DNA of 64,000 nucleotides from Abelmoschus esculentus (lineage: Eukaryota; Streptophyta; Magnoliopsida; Malvales; Malvaceae). Below, in pieces: positions 12,952 to 23,375 of the stretch. The translations under genes and the position numbers were made by a program. Below the pieces are notes generated by a model. It did no database searches. It was not told the DNA's origin and saw nothing but the letters and a program-made list of their open reading frames with translations. The stretch is from assembly GCA_035048815.1 (NCBI GenBank), contig JAUCBN010000032.1, positions 17,757,501-17,821,500 of the forward strand, given 5' to 3'. Position 1 is the stretch's first letter. Every line of letters starts with the position of its first letter.

Positions 12952-13638
12952 ATGGATTTTCCTGCTCAAGATTTAGAGATGTGCAATTCTGTGTTTGTTT
13001 TGTCACCGCTGTCGGACAGTGGAAGTGGGAGTGAAACTTGTCGTCCGGAGAATCTTTTCTGTGAAGATGTGATGTTAGCTTCGTCTTACCCGAAGAAGCG
13101 AGCTGGGAGAAAGAAATTCAGGGAGACACGACACCCGGTGTTTCGTGGAGTCCGCAGGAGGGATTCCGGGAAGTGGGTTTGCGAAGTGAGGGAGCCTAAC
13201 AAGAAATCGAGGATTTGGCTGGGGACATTTCCGACCGAGGAGATGGCGGCACGTGCACACGACGTGGCGGCGTTAGCCCTGAGAGGAAGGTTAGCTTGTC
13301 TGAACTTCGCAGACTCTGCTTGGAGGCTTCCGGTACCAGCTTCGACTGATCCAAAAGACATCCAGAAAGCAGCAACAGAGGCGGCGGAGATATTTCGACC
13401 CGCTGAGCCATCGCATACGAACGACGCAAAGAGAGTTGAAATCACGGTGTCGGAGGAAATGAAAGTATCGGGAAATGAGTTCTATTTGGACGAGGAGGCA
13501 ATGCTTGGTAGCGATAAGTATTTTGCAAACATGGCGTCGGGGATGATGATGTCTCCCCCTCGTTGTGTCTATACAGGGGATGAACAAGAACACGATGCTG
13601 CGGATGATTATGTACCTCTCTGGAGCTATTCGGTTTAA
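12952..13638 (+). CDS. CBF/DREB1 cold-response transcription factor (AP2/ERF, DREB A-1)
   Basis: An intact intronless frame of 228 residues. The AP2 domain spans about residues 64-121 and is bracketed by both CBF signature motifs: a PKKRAGRKKFRETRHP version at 47-62 (canonical fourth residue is Pro, here Arg) and DSAWR at 121-125. The Val and Glu typical of DREB DNA contacts are present in WVCEVREP. The C-terminus is acidic and ends LWSYSV, the usual CBF LWSY end. CBF proteins bind the CRT/DRE element (CCGAC core) in the nucleus and activate cold and drought genes. Length matches the family (about 210-230). It lies 5.5 kb downstream of the A-4 ERF copy in the same orientation. Confidence 0.96.
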   Translation: MDFPAQDLEMCNSVFVLSPLSDSGSGSETCRPENLFCEDVMLASSYPKKRAGRKKFRETRHPVFRGVRRRDSGKWVCEVREPNKKSRIWLGTFPTEEMAARAHDVAALALRGRLACLNFADSAWRLPVPASTDPKDIQKAATEAAEIFRPAEPSHTNDAKRVEITVSEEMKVSGNEFYLDEEAMLGSDKYFANMASGMMMSPPRCVYTGDEQEHDAADDYVPLWSYSV

Positions 13639-14949
13639 CTGGGTTCAGATTCCAGTATAAACACGTACGAATACTATACATAGAGATTGACCCGTACTTG
13701 GTAATGTATTTTTGGCAAGTACGGCTGGTATTAAAGTAGGACCAGAAGAAAGATGGTGACACAAAAAGATTACTCTATATGTATAATACCCATGGATCAT
13801 AAAAATGTTACTAAAATACCAATTCTGCAGTTTATTAGGCCAGATTGGTTGGAGCCATCAATGTTCCATGCATGTTCGGCTCAACCATGAGTTTGATTCC
13901 CGATAATGTTCCACCATTTGGTTAATATGCAGGTGTCTCCGACGAAGAAAAAATATCCTTTCATTTTCTTGAGTTGTGTCAAGGTCTTGAACTCGGCATC
14001 ATTCCTGAAAAAGCCTTTATAAGGTGGGAAGTCATATACTTCCAATAGCACAACAAGGGTTCCTCCCACATTGAACAGCCAGATCTTCCACCGTGACAGA
14101 TGGCTGGTTACACTGGCCTAAACCCCCCAAATGAGAAGTTGAGCTACACCCATGACCATACAAACTTTCGTATTTAGACCTGCAAGTAAATCAGGATTAT
14201 CATAAAATGATGATGAAACGGCGAAAGCAATTGTCCATAGGAGAATTTATCATCAAAGAACGAAATAATTAAGTATAAGAGATCAGCAGGAAGAAAGTTC
14301 AGGTAGAACCTGAAATGGAATAGTTACAACGCGTTAGGAGAATGAATTCTAAATTTTTCTTTATGCATGGCCCTAATGGTGAGGCTAACAGAATGCAAGA
14401 TCGAGATTGGTTAGTTAACAAATAATTACCGTAATCAAGCTTGTAGAAGTTCAGATACAAGATGTGTGTTGTCACAAATGCAATCAATGGAGCTGCAACC
14501 ATGACTCTCGAAGCTTCACCTCTCACATTAAATGTTCGTAGTATTGTTAGAATGAAACTGAAGCCAATGAGCTCAACAGCAGCTGAATAATCTAGCTTCT
14601 CTGTCAACTCGACATCTCTACAAGTGGATTAAGTTAGAGAACTTCGCAACGCATAAGAGCAATATATATATATAAACACAAATGATTAGACTTGAATTGT
14701 GATAGACTTATTTCTTTTACGGACATTGGCCTATTGTTGTTAACATGAGTTATGCTATAGATGCTGTGGTGAACACATGATCAAACCCTCGTCACTTGAA
14801 TTACTTCCTAAAGGCATCAAAAAGCTTTACATGACTAAGAACCTGGTGCAAGAAAATTTCTTGCAATTGGTAAGGTGAAATTTAACCATTGTCAACATTC
14901 TCTAAGCTACCTTATACGGATCATTGAACCCTCAATACAGCAAAACAGG

Positions 14950-15400
14950 TTTATAGCGGCGCTTTTCTTTACATATAGTGGCGTTTTTAAGCGCCGCTAA
15001 AAGTACTTGCGGCGAAAATAAAAACGCCACAAAAAATGCCGCAAGAAGCTGCGCCGCTAAAAGTAGCGGCGTTTATCTAAACCAAACGCCGCTACAGTAC
15101 ACGATCTTAGCGGCGTTTGTTTACTAAAACGCCATTAAAGTATATTCTACAGCGGCGTTTGGTTTCTATAAACGCCGCAAAAGGTCGTATACTATGGCGG
15201 CGTTTGTTTACTAAAACGCCACTAAAGTATATTCTACAGCGGCGTTTTCTTCGTAAAACGCCGCAAAAGGTCGTATACTATGGCGGCGTTTGTTTTAGAT
15301 AAACGCCACAATTATTTTGTACTTTTGTGGCGCTTTTAAACAAACGCCACTATTGTTATGGGCTTTTAGTGGCGTTTGGGTCAAACGCCGCTATTGATAC
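14950..15400. repeat. Left subterminal repeat array of the CACTA element
   Basis: About ten copies of a short palindrome-prone motif, (G)CGGCGTTT followed within 10-15 bases by AAACGCC(G/A)C, spaced 30-60 bp. Subterminal repeats of CACTA elements are binding sites for the TNPA-type protein. The open frames crossing it are products of the repeat and not genes. Confidence 0.9.
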
Positions 15401-15621
15401 TGTATTTTAAAAAAATAATTTTAAATTATTATTTCTACCAAAAATTCCATGTAATTAATATTTCAGCAACAATACAATTAAACAACAGTAAAACAATCCA
15501 AAATACTTAATCACCCAAAATACATTAAAGTCTAATATCAAATAAAGTTAAATATAATAATTCAGTGTTTAAGTCAAATAAAGTTCAGTAATAAGTACAA
15601 AACAAATGAACCTAAAATCAT

Positions 15622-17208
15622 CTAAGGCGACGGATTCCTTGGTTGGTTCTGCTTTAACATCGCCATCATATCTTGGAATTGTTGTTGAAGATTCTGATAT
15701 GCTGCTTCTCTCTCTGCTTCCCTTGCTTCTCTCTCAGCTTCTTTTGCTTCCATCTCTGCTTGGAATTGAGTTAATTGTTGTTTTAAACACTGAATTTTCG
15801 CTTGAGAAGACTGACTTTGTGATGGTATATACTGAGACGATTTGGATCCAAAATATTTAGTTGGTGTCACGAATGACCCTTGACAGCGCACTCGACCATA
15901 TCTTTCTGGACCCAAAACTTCAGCAAAAACTTGATTCTCGATATCAGCAATATTAGTAGAACCATCAGTTGAAGCCGTGGCTTCCATCTCTGTTCTTTTT
16001 TCCTTCATTCTCATCTGATAATCATTTGTTAAAAATAATAAATGAAAATATTATTTACAACATAATACAACATAATACAAAATAATAGATGAAAAATAAT
16101 AAATGAAAATATTATACCAGAATTTCTTCAGCTTCAGGATTCATTGGAGAGCCATCCTTTTTTGTGTGAGTAATGTCGAATAGCTTTATCCGTCCAATGG
16201 TAGAACCAGTCGACACAAGCTACAAAATATAGTAAACATGAATATTAGCTTTAATGTAATATGAATAAAAATAATATTTAAAAAAAAATAATACCTCTTC
16301 ATTAGCAATGCGAGCAAAGCTCTTCGTCCCTGCTGTGTGCGTAAACTTTTGTTTATGTCTACTAGTAACTCCTACGCGCTCTCTTTCCTGTTTAATTTCC
16401 AATTTTTATTACATTTAAAGTTAAAATTGGAATAATATAATATTATTCTTATAAATTGTAGATGTTACCTCCCCTTTTGCTGAACTCCAAAACCTGACTG
16501 CATCTTCCCATTGATACCGTAGTATTCCTGGGGGAACATTTTGAAATTTCTCTTGAAGGCTCAAATCGTTTTTGAAATACGTCTTCTTCAAGAAGCTCTT
16601 ATGGTCTCTCCATTTCTTTTCTAATGCATGCTTCACATAATTGTCCGAGACCTCCAAAGAAAATTTATCCTGAAAATCAAAAAATCAAAATTAAATATTA
16701 CTATTTAAATATAATGAATTATATAATATAATATTATTATTACCTTAACAAGATAAAAAGCTTGGTTTTTGTTACTATTTGGCATCTGATGCCAAGACTC
16801 ATAACTGATCGGCAAAATTGAAGCATTTCGCGCAACAACGCCTAAATAACTCGCCAAAACACCTGCTTCTGCACCAACAGGTTGGCCGGCATCGTTTCTT
16901 GAAACTTTTACACGTTCTCCAACGGGGAGATCGTATTATTCCATCAAAGTCGTCTGCCCTCTAGTCTTGCGCCTTCGACCATTTCCACCTATATACAAAT
17001 ATATCAAGTAGTTATGATTCAAATCATTTCAACAATAACAAATAGTTATGATTCAAATAAAGTTTTAAAAAATACCTTCAATTTCTATATTCTCAACCGT
17101 TTCAGGAACTTGTGAAGCTGCAGAACCAGACAAGTCATCTTCATTTGTTTCTTCTCCTACTCGAGGAACTTGAACAATATTTAAGCTATTTAATTTTCTC
17201 CTCGGCAT
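15622..17208 (-). pseudogene. Transposase_24 (Ptta/En/Spm-type) protein gene of the CACTA element
   Basis: Six exons with GT-AG borders: 17208-17076, 16988-16744, 16669-16469, 16387-16295, 16219-16118 and 16014-15622. Together they give 1,167 nt, or 389 codons in one frame. Start is ATG of MPRRK. Recognisable family sequence includes NYVKHALEKKWRDHKS, HTAGTKSFARI and VFAEVLGPERYGRVRCQG, followed by a Glu/Gln-rich coiled-coil C-terminus (about the last 80 residues). This is the plant transposase Pfam family found as the second gene of many CACTA elements, thought to bind subterminal repeats. The only lesion seen is TAA at 16936-16938 in exon 2. The gene follows the TNPD-like gene by about 90 bp. 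Confidence 0.88.
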
Positions 17209-17298
17209 AATACCTGTAAGAAACGGAAAAGAAATATTAGTAACAACTTTAGTAAAAAAATTAATAAGGCTCAATAGAAATCTTATTACAATACGCAA

Positions 17299-20200
17299 CT
17301 AATTTTCATTAAAATCTTCATCCATGTTGTCTCGAACCCATTGAAACTGTGAATTAGAAATAGAAGATGTTCCATCTAAGTTTTGTGCTGCAAAAGGCAA
17401 AGTTTATGGTCTTGTTTCAATGTCATCTCTACTTCCATCCCCGATATCAATCAATTCTCTAGGGGTGTTACGGAGTACAACATACCAACCATCTTTGGTT
17501 GGATCATGGGAATAGAAAACTTGTTTGACTTGAGACGAGAATACATATGGTTCGTCCATCAATTGTTGGCCAGTATGAATTAATCGAGAAAAGTTCACCA
17601 TTGTAAAACCAAATTGATCTTTTTTAATTCCCCTAGTACTGTTGACATCAGCCCAATCACACCGAAATAACACAACCTTCCGTTTTCCATAATAATCCAA
17701 CTCAACAATGTCGGTAATAATTCCATAATATTCAACATCTCCCTCCACGGGATGATTGTCCCTTGCACTAGCATAAGTTGTAATTGAAGAAGTAACAATA
17801 ACTCCACAATTTTGCGTCCTCCGTAATCTTTCTCGAGATTTCGTATGAAACCTATACCCGTTAATGAGGAAGACATTATATCTCTTAACAATTTTATTTG
17901 GGCCTTGACAAAGCCATTTTACTTCTTCACTAACTTCTCTCCCACAGTAAACCTATTACACGTGAGAAGTTACATTGGTTAACATTCATGCATATTGATA
18001 TTAATACTAGAAAAGTCATATAAAACTTTAGTTATACTTACCATTTTTCCTAACCATTCGTGAAAAGTTTCTGCAAAGAGCTTATGACTCTCTCGTTTAT
18101 TTAATCTTCTTGAGCGTACACGAGATTGTAACTCTTTCTTATACTCACTATAAAATAGGTTACGTGGTTAAAGAATGGAAAAAAAAGTCAACGCAATAAA
18201 ATATGAATTATAGAAACTTACGTTCGAAAAGGCTCTATTGAGTCATGATGAAAAAGAACATATCGATGTGCTTGCACCCATGACTTATCATCTAACTGTA
18301 CAATTTCAACTTTGCCGAGTGGTTCACCATAGCTCCCAAACATGTAAGTCTCTCCGTTATTAGTACTACATACTTCATTTCTAGTTGGTCTATTCAATCT
18401 CGTTTCGACATCTTCCAAATATCTAGAGCAAAAAGTCATACACTCCTCGGCTAAATACCCTTCAACAATTGATCCTTCTGGATAACGCTTATTACGACAA
18501 TAAGACTTCAATTTGCACAAGAACCTAGACACGCAATAAACACAACATTATATAACTAGTTGAATATCTAAATATTATTAAATAACGTTCAAAAAAATTA
18601 TACCTCTCTATAGGATACATCCACCGATAGAAAACTGGTTCACCAACTTTAGCCTCGTGAGGGAGATGAACCAACAAATGCACCATAATTGTGAAGAATG
18701 AAGGTGGAAATATCTTCTCCAAGTTGCATAAAGTCAACGCTACTTGATCTTGGAGTTTCTCGAGTTTTTCAACCACCAAAACTTTACCACAAAGAGCTTT
18801 CATTATATTAGAAAGTTCAATTATACAAGATATCACCTCATTCGACATACAACCACGTAAGGCAACTGGCATAAGATCTTGCATCAGTATATGATAATCA
18901 TGGGACTTTAGAGAATAAAGTCTTCGATCTTTCATACTGACACATCAAGATATATTTGATGCATACCCATCTGGAACCTTTATATATTTTAACACCTTAC
19001 AGAACATTTCTTTTTCTCTCTTCGACATCACAAAAATAGAAGGCGGTAAGAATGATTTTCCATTAGGAAGTATCTGAGGATGAAGATCATGTCGAATATT
19101 GAGGTCAACTAAGTCAAGTCGACTCTTTAAATTGTCTTTAGATTTTCCATCGACATTGAGAATGGTTCCAATAAAATTCTCACAAACATTCTTCTCAATA
19201 TGCATAACATCAAGATTATGTCTCAAAATGTTTTCCTTCCAATAAGGCAATTCAAAGAAAACACTTTTTTTTCATAACTCTGCCTCATTTGGATCATCCT
19301 CTTCATCAGACTCATTATCACTAAAATGTTTAGCATCACCTTCGTACACCTCTTTCATCTTTCTCTTTGATCGTGGGTTTGGTGGTTGGCTCATCTTTCC
19401 ATAGCTGAATTTTGTATCTTTCAACATGTATAAGATATCGGACCCGATTGTTTGCTCAGGAGCTGTTCTAAACTCTTCAGTACCATCAAACATATTCTTC
19501 TAAAATCTAAAACGATGATTTTCAGTTAACCACCGTCGATGTCCCATGTAAGAGAACTTCTTTCCATTGTACAACCACTTCGAACATGTTTGTGCAACGC
19601 AACAAGGACAAGCATAACGACCTTTGGCACTCCACCCAGATAAATTTGCATAAGCAGGAAAATCATTAATAGTCCACAATAAAGCTGCACGCAAATTAAA
19701 GTTCTCCTTCTTCAACACATCATATGTTTCGATACCCACCCACAATTGTTTTAACTCTTCAATTAGAGGTTGTAGATAGATGTCAATATCATTACCAGGA
19801 CCTTTCTCACCAAGGATTATCATGGATAAGATAAAAGATGATTGTTTCATGCAAATCCATGGGGGCAAATTGTAAGGAACAAGCAAAACGGGCCAAGTAC
19901 TATACGAAGTGCTCATGATTTTGAAAGGATTAAACCCATCAGATGCTAGTCCGAGCCTAACATTTCGAGGATCTCCTGTAAAACTTGGAAATTTTTGGTC
20001 AAAGGACTTCCAAGCTAAACCATCCGCAGGATGCCTTAATAATCCATCATCGGTTCGTCCATCGTAATGTCACCTCATAGACTCAGCAGTCTTTGAAGAC
20101 ATAAATAACCTTTGAAGCCTAGGTATGAAAGGAAAATATCGCAGAATCTTGACTAGTTTTTTTCTTGATTGTGCTTCCTCTACTTCCTCACTCACATTTT

Positions 20201-20981
20201 CTGTGTTCACATTCATCCACCGAGATTGACCGCATACATGACATGACTCTTGGCTTTTTTTATCACCCCAATACAACATACAATCATTTGGGAAATTATG
20301 AATTTTTTCATATCCAAGGCCCAAATCTTTGATCATTTTCTTCATATCTTTGCCAGATTGAGGAATTTTTGCAGAAGGAAACATTTCTCTTAAAAACTCT
20401 AATAACTGCGTAAAAGATTTACCGGTCCATCCTCCCAAGCATTTTAAGTGGAAAAGACGAATGCAAAATGAGAGTTTTGAATGTTTCGATCCCTCATAAA
20501 GTGGTTCATTCATTTCATCAAGTAAGTTGTAAAACTTTACTGCGTCTCCATTTGGCTCTTCATCACATTCGTTTCTTCTCATCTCGGTAAAATGCTCAAC
20601 ACCAATATCACAATCTTCTCTAACAGATTCTTGATAATCATGCATATTAAATGCATCTCGTAACATACCCTCAATGCCATCTTCTCCAACAGATCGACGA
20701 TCAGAATTAGGAGGAAAAGATACATTACTCCTCGAAGTAGAACTACGAGGTGCCAACTCTCCATGAAATACCCATTTTCTATAGCCCCGAACAAAACCAT
20801 AAACAATTAAATGCTCCTTGACAACTTCACGACTATGCCAATTAATATTAACACACTTCTTACAAGGGCAAAGAACCATATTCTCTTGGCTTGCATTCGC
20901 AAAAGTTGAGTCTAGAAAAGTTTCTACTCCATTTCGATACCCAACACTTACCCTTGACAAATCCATCCAACTTCTATCCAT
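17299..20981 (-). pseudogene. TNPD-like (Transposase_21) CACTA transposase gene with five in-frame stops
   Basis: Four exons with GT-AG borders: 20981-18604, 18524-18222, 18147-18042 and 17952-17299. Total is 3,441 nt, exactly 1,147 codons with no frameshift. Order of domains: transposase-associated domain (MDRSWMDLSR start, Cys-rich CPCKKC), Transposase_21 core (LPYWKENILRHNLDVMHIEKN), DUF4218 region (LMQDLMPVALRG, EKIFPPSFFTIMVHL, EGYLAEECMTFCSRYL), and DUF4216 region (YYGIITDIVELDYYG, VLFRCDWADV). Internal stops: TGA 20070-20072 (Trp expected), TAG 19500-19502 (Gln likely), TGA 19272-19274 (Trp expected), TGA 18945-18947 (Arg expected), TAA 17401-17403 (Gln likely). The product would catalyse excision and insertion if intact; as read it is defective. 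Confidence 0.93.
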
Positions 20982-21522
20982 TTCGTATTTCTGTAATATA
21001 CATAATTAAATGGAAATAGCATATTAATAATCCCTCAAAAAATCTAAATAGAATGTTCTTATTAATATACATAATTAAGAGCTAACATGGCACTTTACCT
21101 TATGAGTTTATTAATAACTAATAGTAAATTTATCACTTCTTCAAGCATTTCAAAGCAGTCCTAACTACTAATAGTAAATTTATCACTTCTTATTTTAAAT
21201 ACTAATAGTCCAGACTGACCCGCTGTAACAGCTGTTTGATGATTTTTTTATAAATATTTTTGAGCCAAATGTTTTGAGTTCATTTGAAACTCATAACTAA
21301 GAGCAGTATGGTAAACATAACTAAGAGCCAACATAACTAAGAGTAAGCAAAACCACATAAAAGTTTAAAAAAAACAATTAACAAGGTAGTGATTTCACAT
21401 GTGAGCAGTATGGTAAAAAATCAAACAGATTCAAGATATTATTTCATAATTTAATAGAGAAATGGAGATAAGTAAAGAGAATGCTGTAGAACAACAAAGA
21501 ATAGTAACAAGCAGGGGATATC

Positions 21523-21595
21523 GTTGTTGATCTGGGAAAACTTCTCTTGTGCGCCTTTACTTTTATTCTTGTCAGGGTGGTATTTAAGAGAGAGC
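21523..21595 (-). pseudogene. Captured DnaJ J-domain exon fragment (ERdj3A-like) inside the CACTA element
   Basis: About 24 codons read LSLKYHPDKNKSKGAQEKF followed by SQINN. This is helix II, the diagnostic HPD tripeptide and helix III of a J-domain, preceded by a splice acceptor-like CAG. The sequence with KNKSKGAQEKF most resembles plant ER-lumenal ERdj3A/TMS1-type proteins as I remember them. Homology stops after INN, probably an exon border. It lies between the TNPD gene and the Ca2+-ATPase exons, same strand. The rest of the gene was not found here, so it is a transduplicated piece. Confidence 0.75.
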
Positions 21596-22113
21596 CTGTT
21601 AAACACAATCAAGAAAAAGAATTAATTCGATCTAAAGAAAAAAACTAGATTTTACTAAAATTTGAATAACTCAAAAATTTAGATCAAAGACTAGACTTGA
21701 AGGCTTTTATGATCAATTTGAGTTTTCCTTTTCATTAAAATTATTTATTGTTTCAGTACAATAGTTAGTTAGTTTTCCTTAATTCATTCACTCCATTAAT
21801 TACCCTTGGCCGAGTACATCTGTGTATTTAATAAGGTACATCTGTGTATGTAAAGTTTAATGCTTTACTTACCTCTCTGTAAGTTTGGATCTGGGTTTCT
21901 CTTGTCACTTGTTCTTATGCTCTAACTAGTATACTTCAATTTGAATTTTAATCTGTTCAAAACCAACATTGCATTTAAATTTGGCTGTCTCTGTAGAGGA
22001 ATCAACAAGGTTTGGTTCTAGGTCAAGTCAAACTCAAAAGTAAATGGAGTAGAATAAAAAACAAACAAATAATGTCTCAAATTATCAGTTATGAATTAGA
22101 TGAAACAAATAAC

Positions 22114-22748
22114 CTCTGAGTTGAAAGGGAAAACATGAAGGATTTTGGATTCTGATCTGACAGTATCAAATTTCATTCCTAGCTGCAACACAATTTTCAA
22201 TGAGTATTATGTACAAAGAAAAGAAATCTAAAGTAGATGATTGGAAAAGGTTAGGGGGTACCGTTACTGCCCAAGAAAGTATGGCCTTTTCTGTGGGAGA
22301 TCCAGAAATCTCAGTATTACTGCCATCCTGGAAAGATAAATGCAATTCAATGAGATGTTTTGAGTTATAAGCAATACTAACAAAGGTAATCTGCCAAAGC
22401 AATAAGTCACAAAAGCAGTGGGAAATCTAATACTCAAGAAATGTGAACTGAGCGAAGCCAAAATCTAATAGGAAGAAAAATGATTCCGGGTAACAGAAAC
22501 AATTACTTAGACCTCGTTCAAAAATCGCATATTGTTTATGCAAGAATAATTGTTTATCCTTTGACCTTAGCATAAGGAATAAGATGAATTAACAATGGAA
22601 CTAATCTTACCGTAGGCACAAAAACATTCCCAGTGGTATTTTGTGCAACTCCTTCACTCAACAGAGATACGACTGATACAGGCAACTGGGAAGAATCAGC
22701 AGGTGGATTTACCTTCTTTTTCCCAACTACAGCCTCAACCACAGTCAT
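22114..22748 (-). pseudogene. Captured exons of an autoinhibited plasma-membrane Ca2+-ATPase (ACA8/9/10-like) inside the CACTA element
   Basis: Three exons, 22748-22611 (46 codons), 22327-22262 (22 codons) and 22182-22114 (23 codons), are each open, divisible by three, and bordered by GT/AG. They read MTVVEA, KKKVNPPADSSQLPVSVVSL, LLSEGVAQNTTGNVFVP, then ISGSPTEKAILSWAV, then LGMKFDTVRSESKILHVFPF. This is the start of the nucleotide-binding domain of P2B Ca2+-ATPases, just after the DKTGTLT phosphorylation motif, which is absent. Introns are retained, so the capture was of genomic DNA and not of cDNA. Transcription from the element could splice these exons together. Confidence 0.88.
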
Positions 22749-22828
22749 AAGCGATATAACATAAGAACCCTATTATTAAAACGAACCCTAACAACTTGAT
22801 AGGAAATAAATTAAAGCAGAGATCTTAC

Positions 22829-22925
22829 CTTCCTTAGGACATCGGCGACGGAATCGGACTCACCGAATGGCGAAGAGACAACGGCGACGACAAGAGGCGG
22901 CGACGGTGGACGAAATTTAGTGCTC
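22829..22925 (-). other. GC-rich exon-like segment at the 5' side of the CACTA element
   Basis: An open stretch of about 30 codons (KFRPPSPPLVVAVVSS, then FGESDSVADVLRK) ends in a good donor, AAG followed by GTAAGA. It is strikingly GC-rich against its surroundings. I do not recognise its source. It may be a first exon of the element or a third captured gene piece. It lies just inside the right subterminal repeats and upstream of the Ca2+-ATPase exons on the same strand. Confidence 0.4.
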
Positions 22926-22984
22926 TGTGGTTTTTAGGTCGTTATTTGGGAATTTTCGGGTGAGAATGGCCGAATGCAATAAGA

Positions 22985-23375
22985 AGATGATGTTGCGGCG
23001 TTTTTAAAAATAAACGCCGCTAAAACACTACACAATTGTGGCGTTTTTAAATGAAACGCCGCAGGACTTCCACAATTTGCGGCGTTTGTTAATGAAACGC
23101 CACAACGTTTAACACATTTGCGGCACCTTTTCTTGAAACGCCACAAATAACCCAATAGTTTGCGGCGTTTTTAAAGAAACGTCATTATATAACTCAATCT
23201 TTTGTGGCGTTTTCTAAGAAACGCCGTAAATAGATATCATTTGCGGCGTTTTCCAGTTAAATCGCCGCTAACTTTGAAGATTTGCGGCGTTTTTATTGAA
23301 AACGCCACTATTATGCGATTAGTTGCGGCGTTTGTCATAAAAACGCCACTAAGGACGCCGCTATAGAACAATTAT
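22985..23375. repeat. Right subterminal repeat array of the CACTA element
   Basis: Eight or more GCGGCGTTT...AAACGCCGC units at 40-60 bp spacing, inverted relative to the left array at 14950-15400. Sequence drift between copies is small, consistent with a fairly young insertion. Confidence 0.9.

Noticed and set aside
13075..13762. Minus-strand frames of 61-119 codons over the CBF gene
   Set aside because: Antisense shadows of an intact, motif-complete CBF gene.
15117..15302. 61-codon frame of repeated FTKTPLKYILQRR units
   Set aside because: Translation of CACTA subterminal repeats, not a protein gene.
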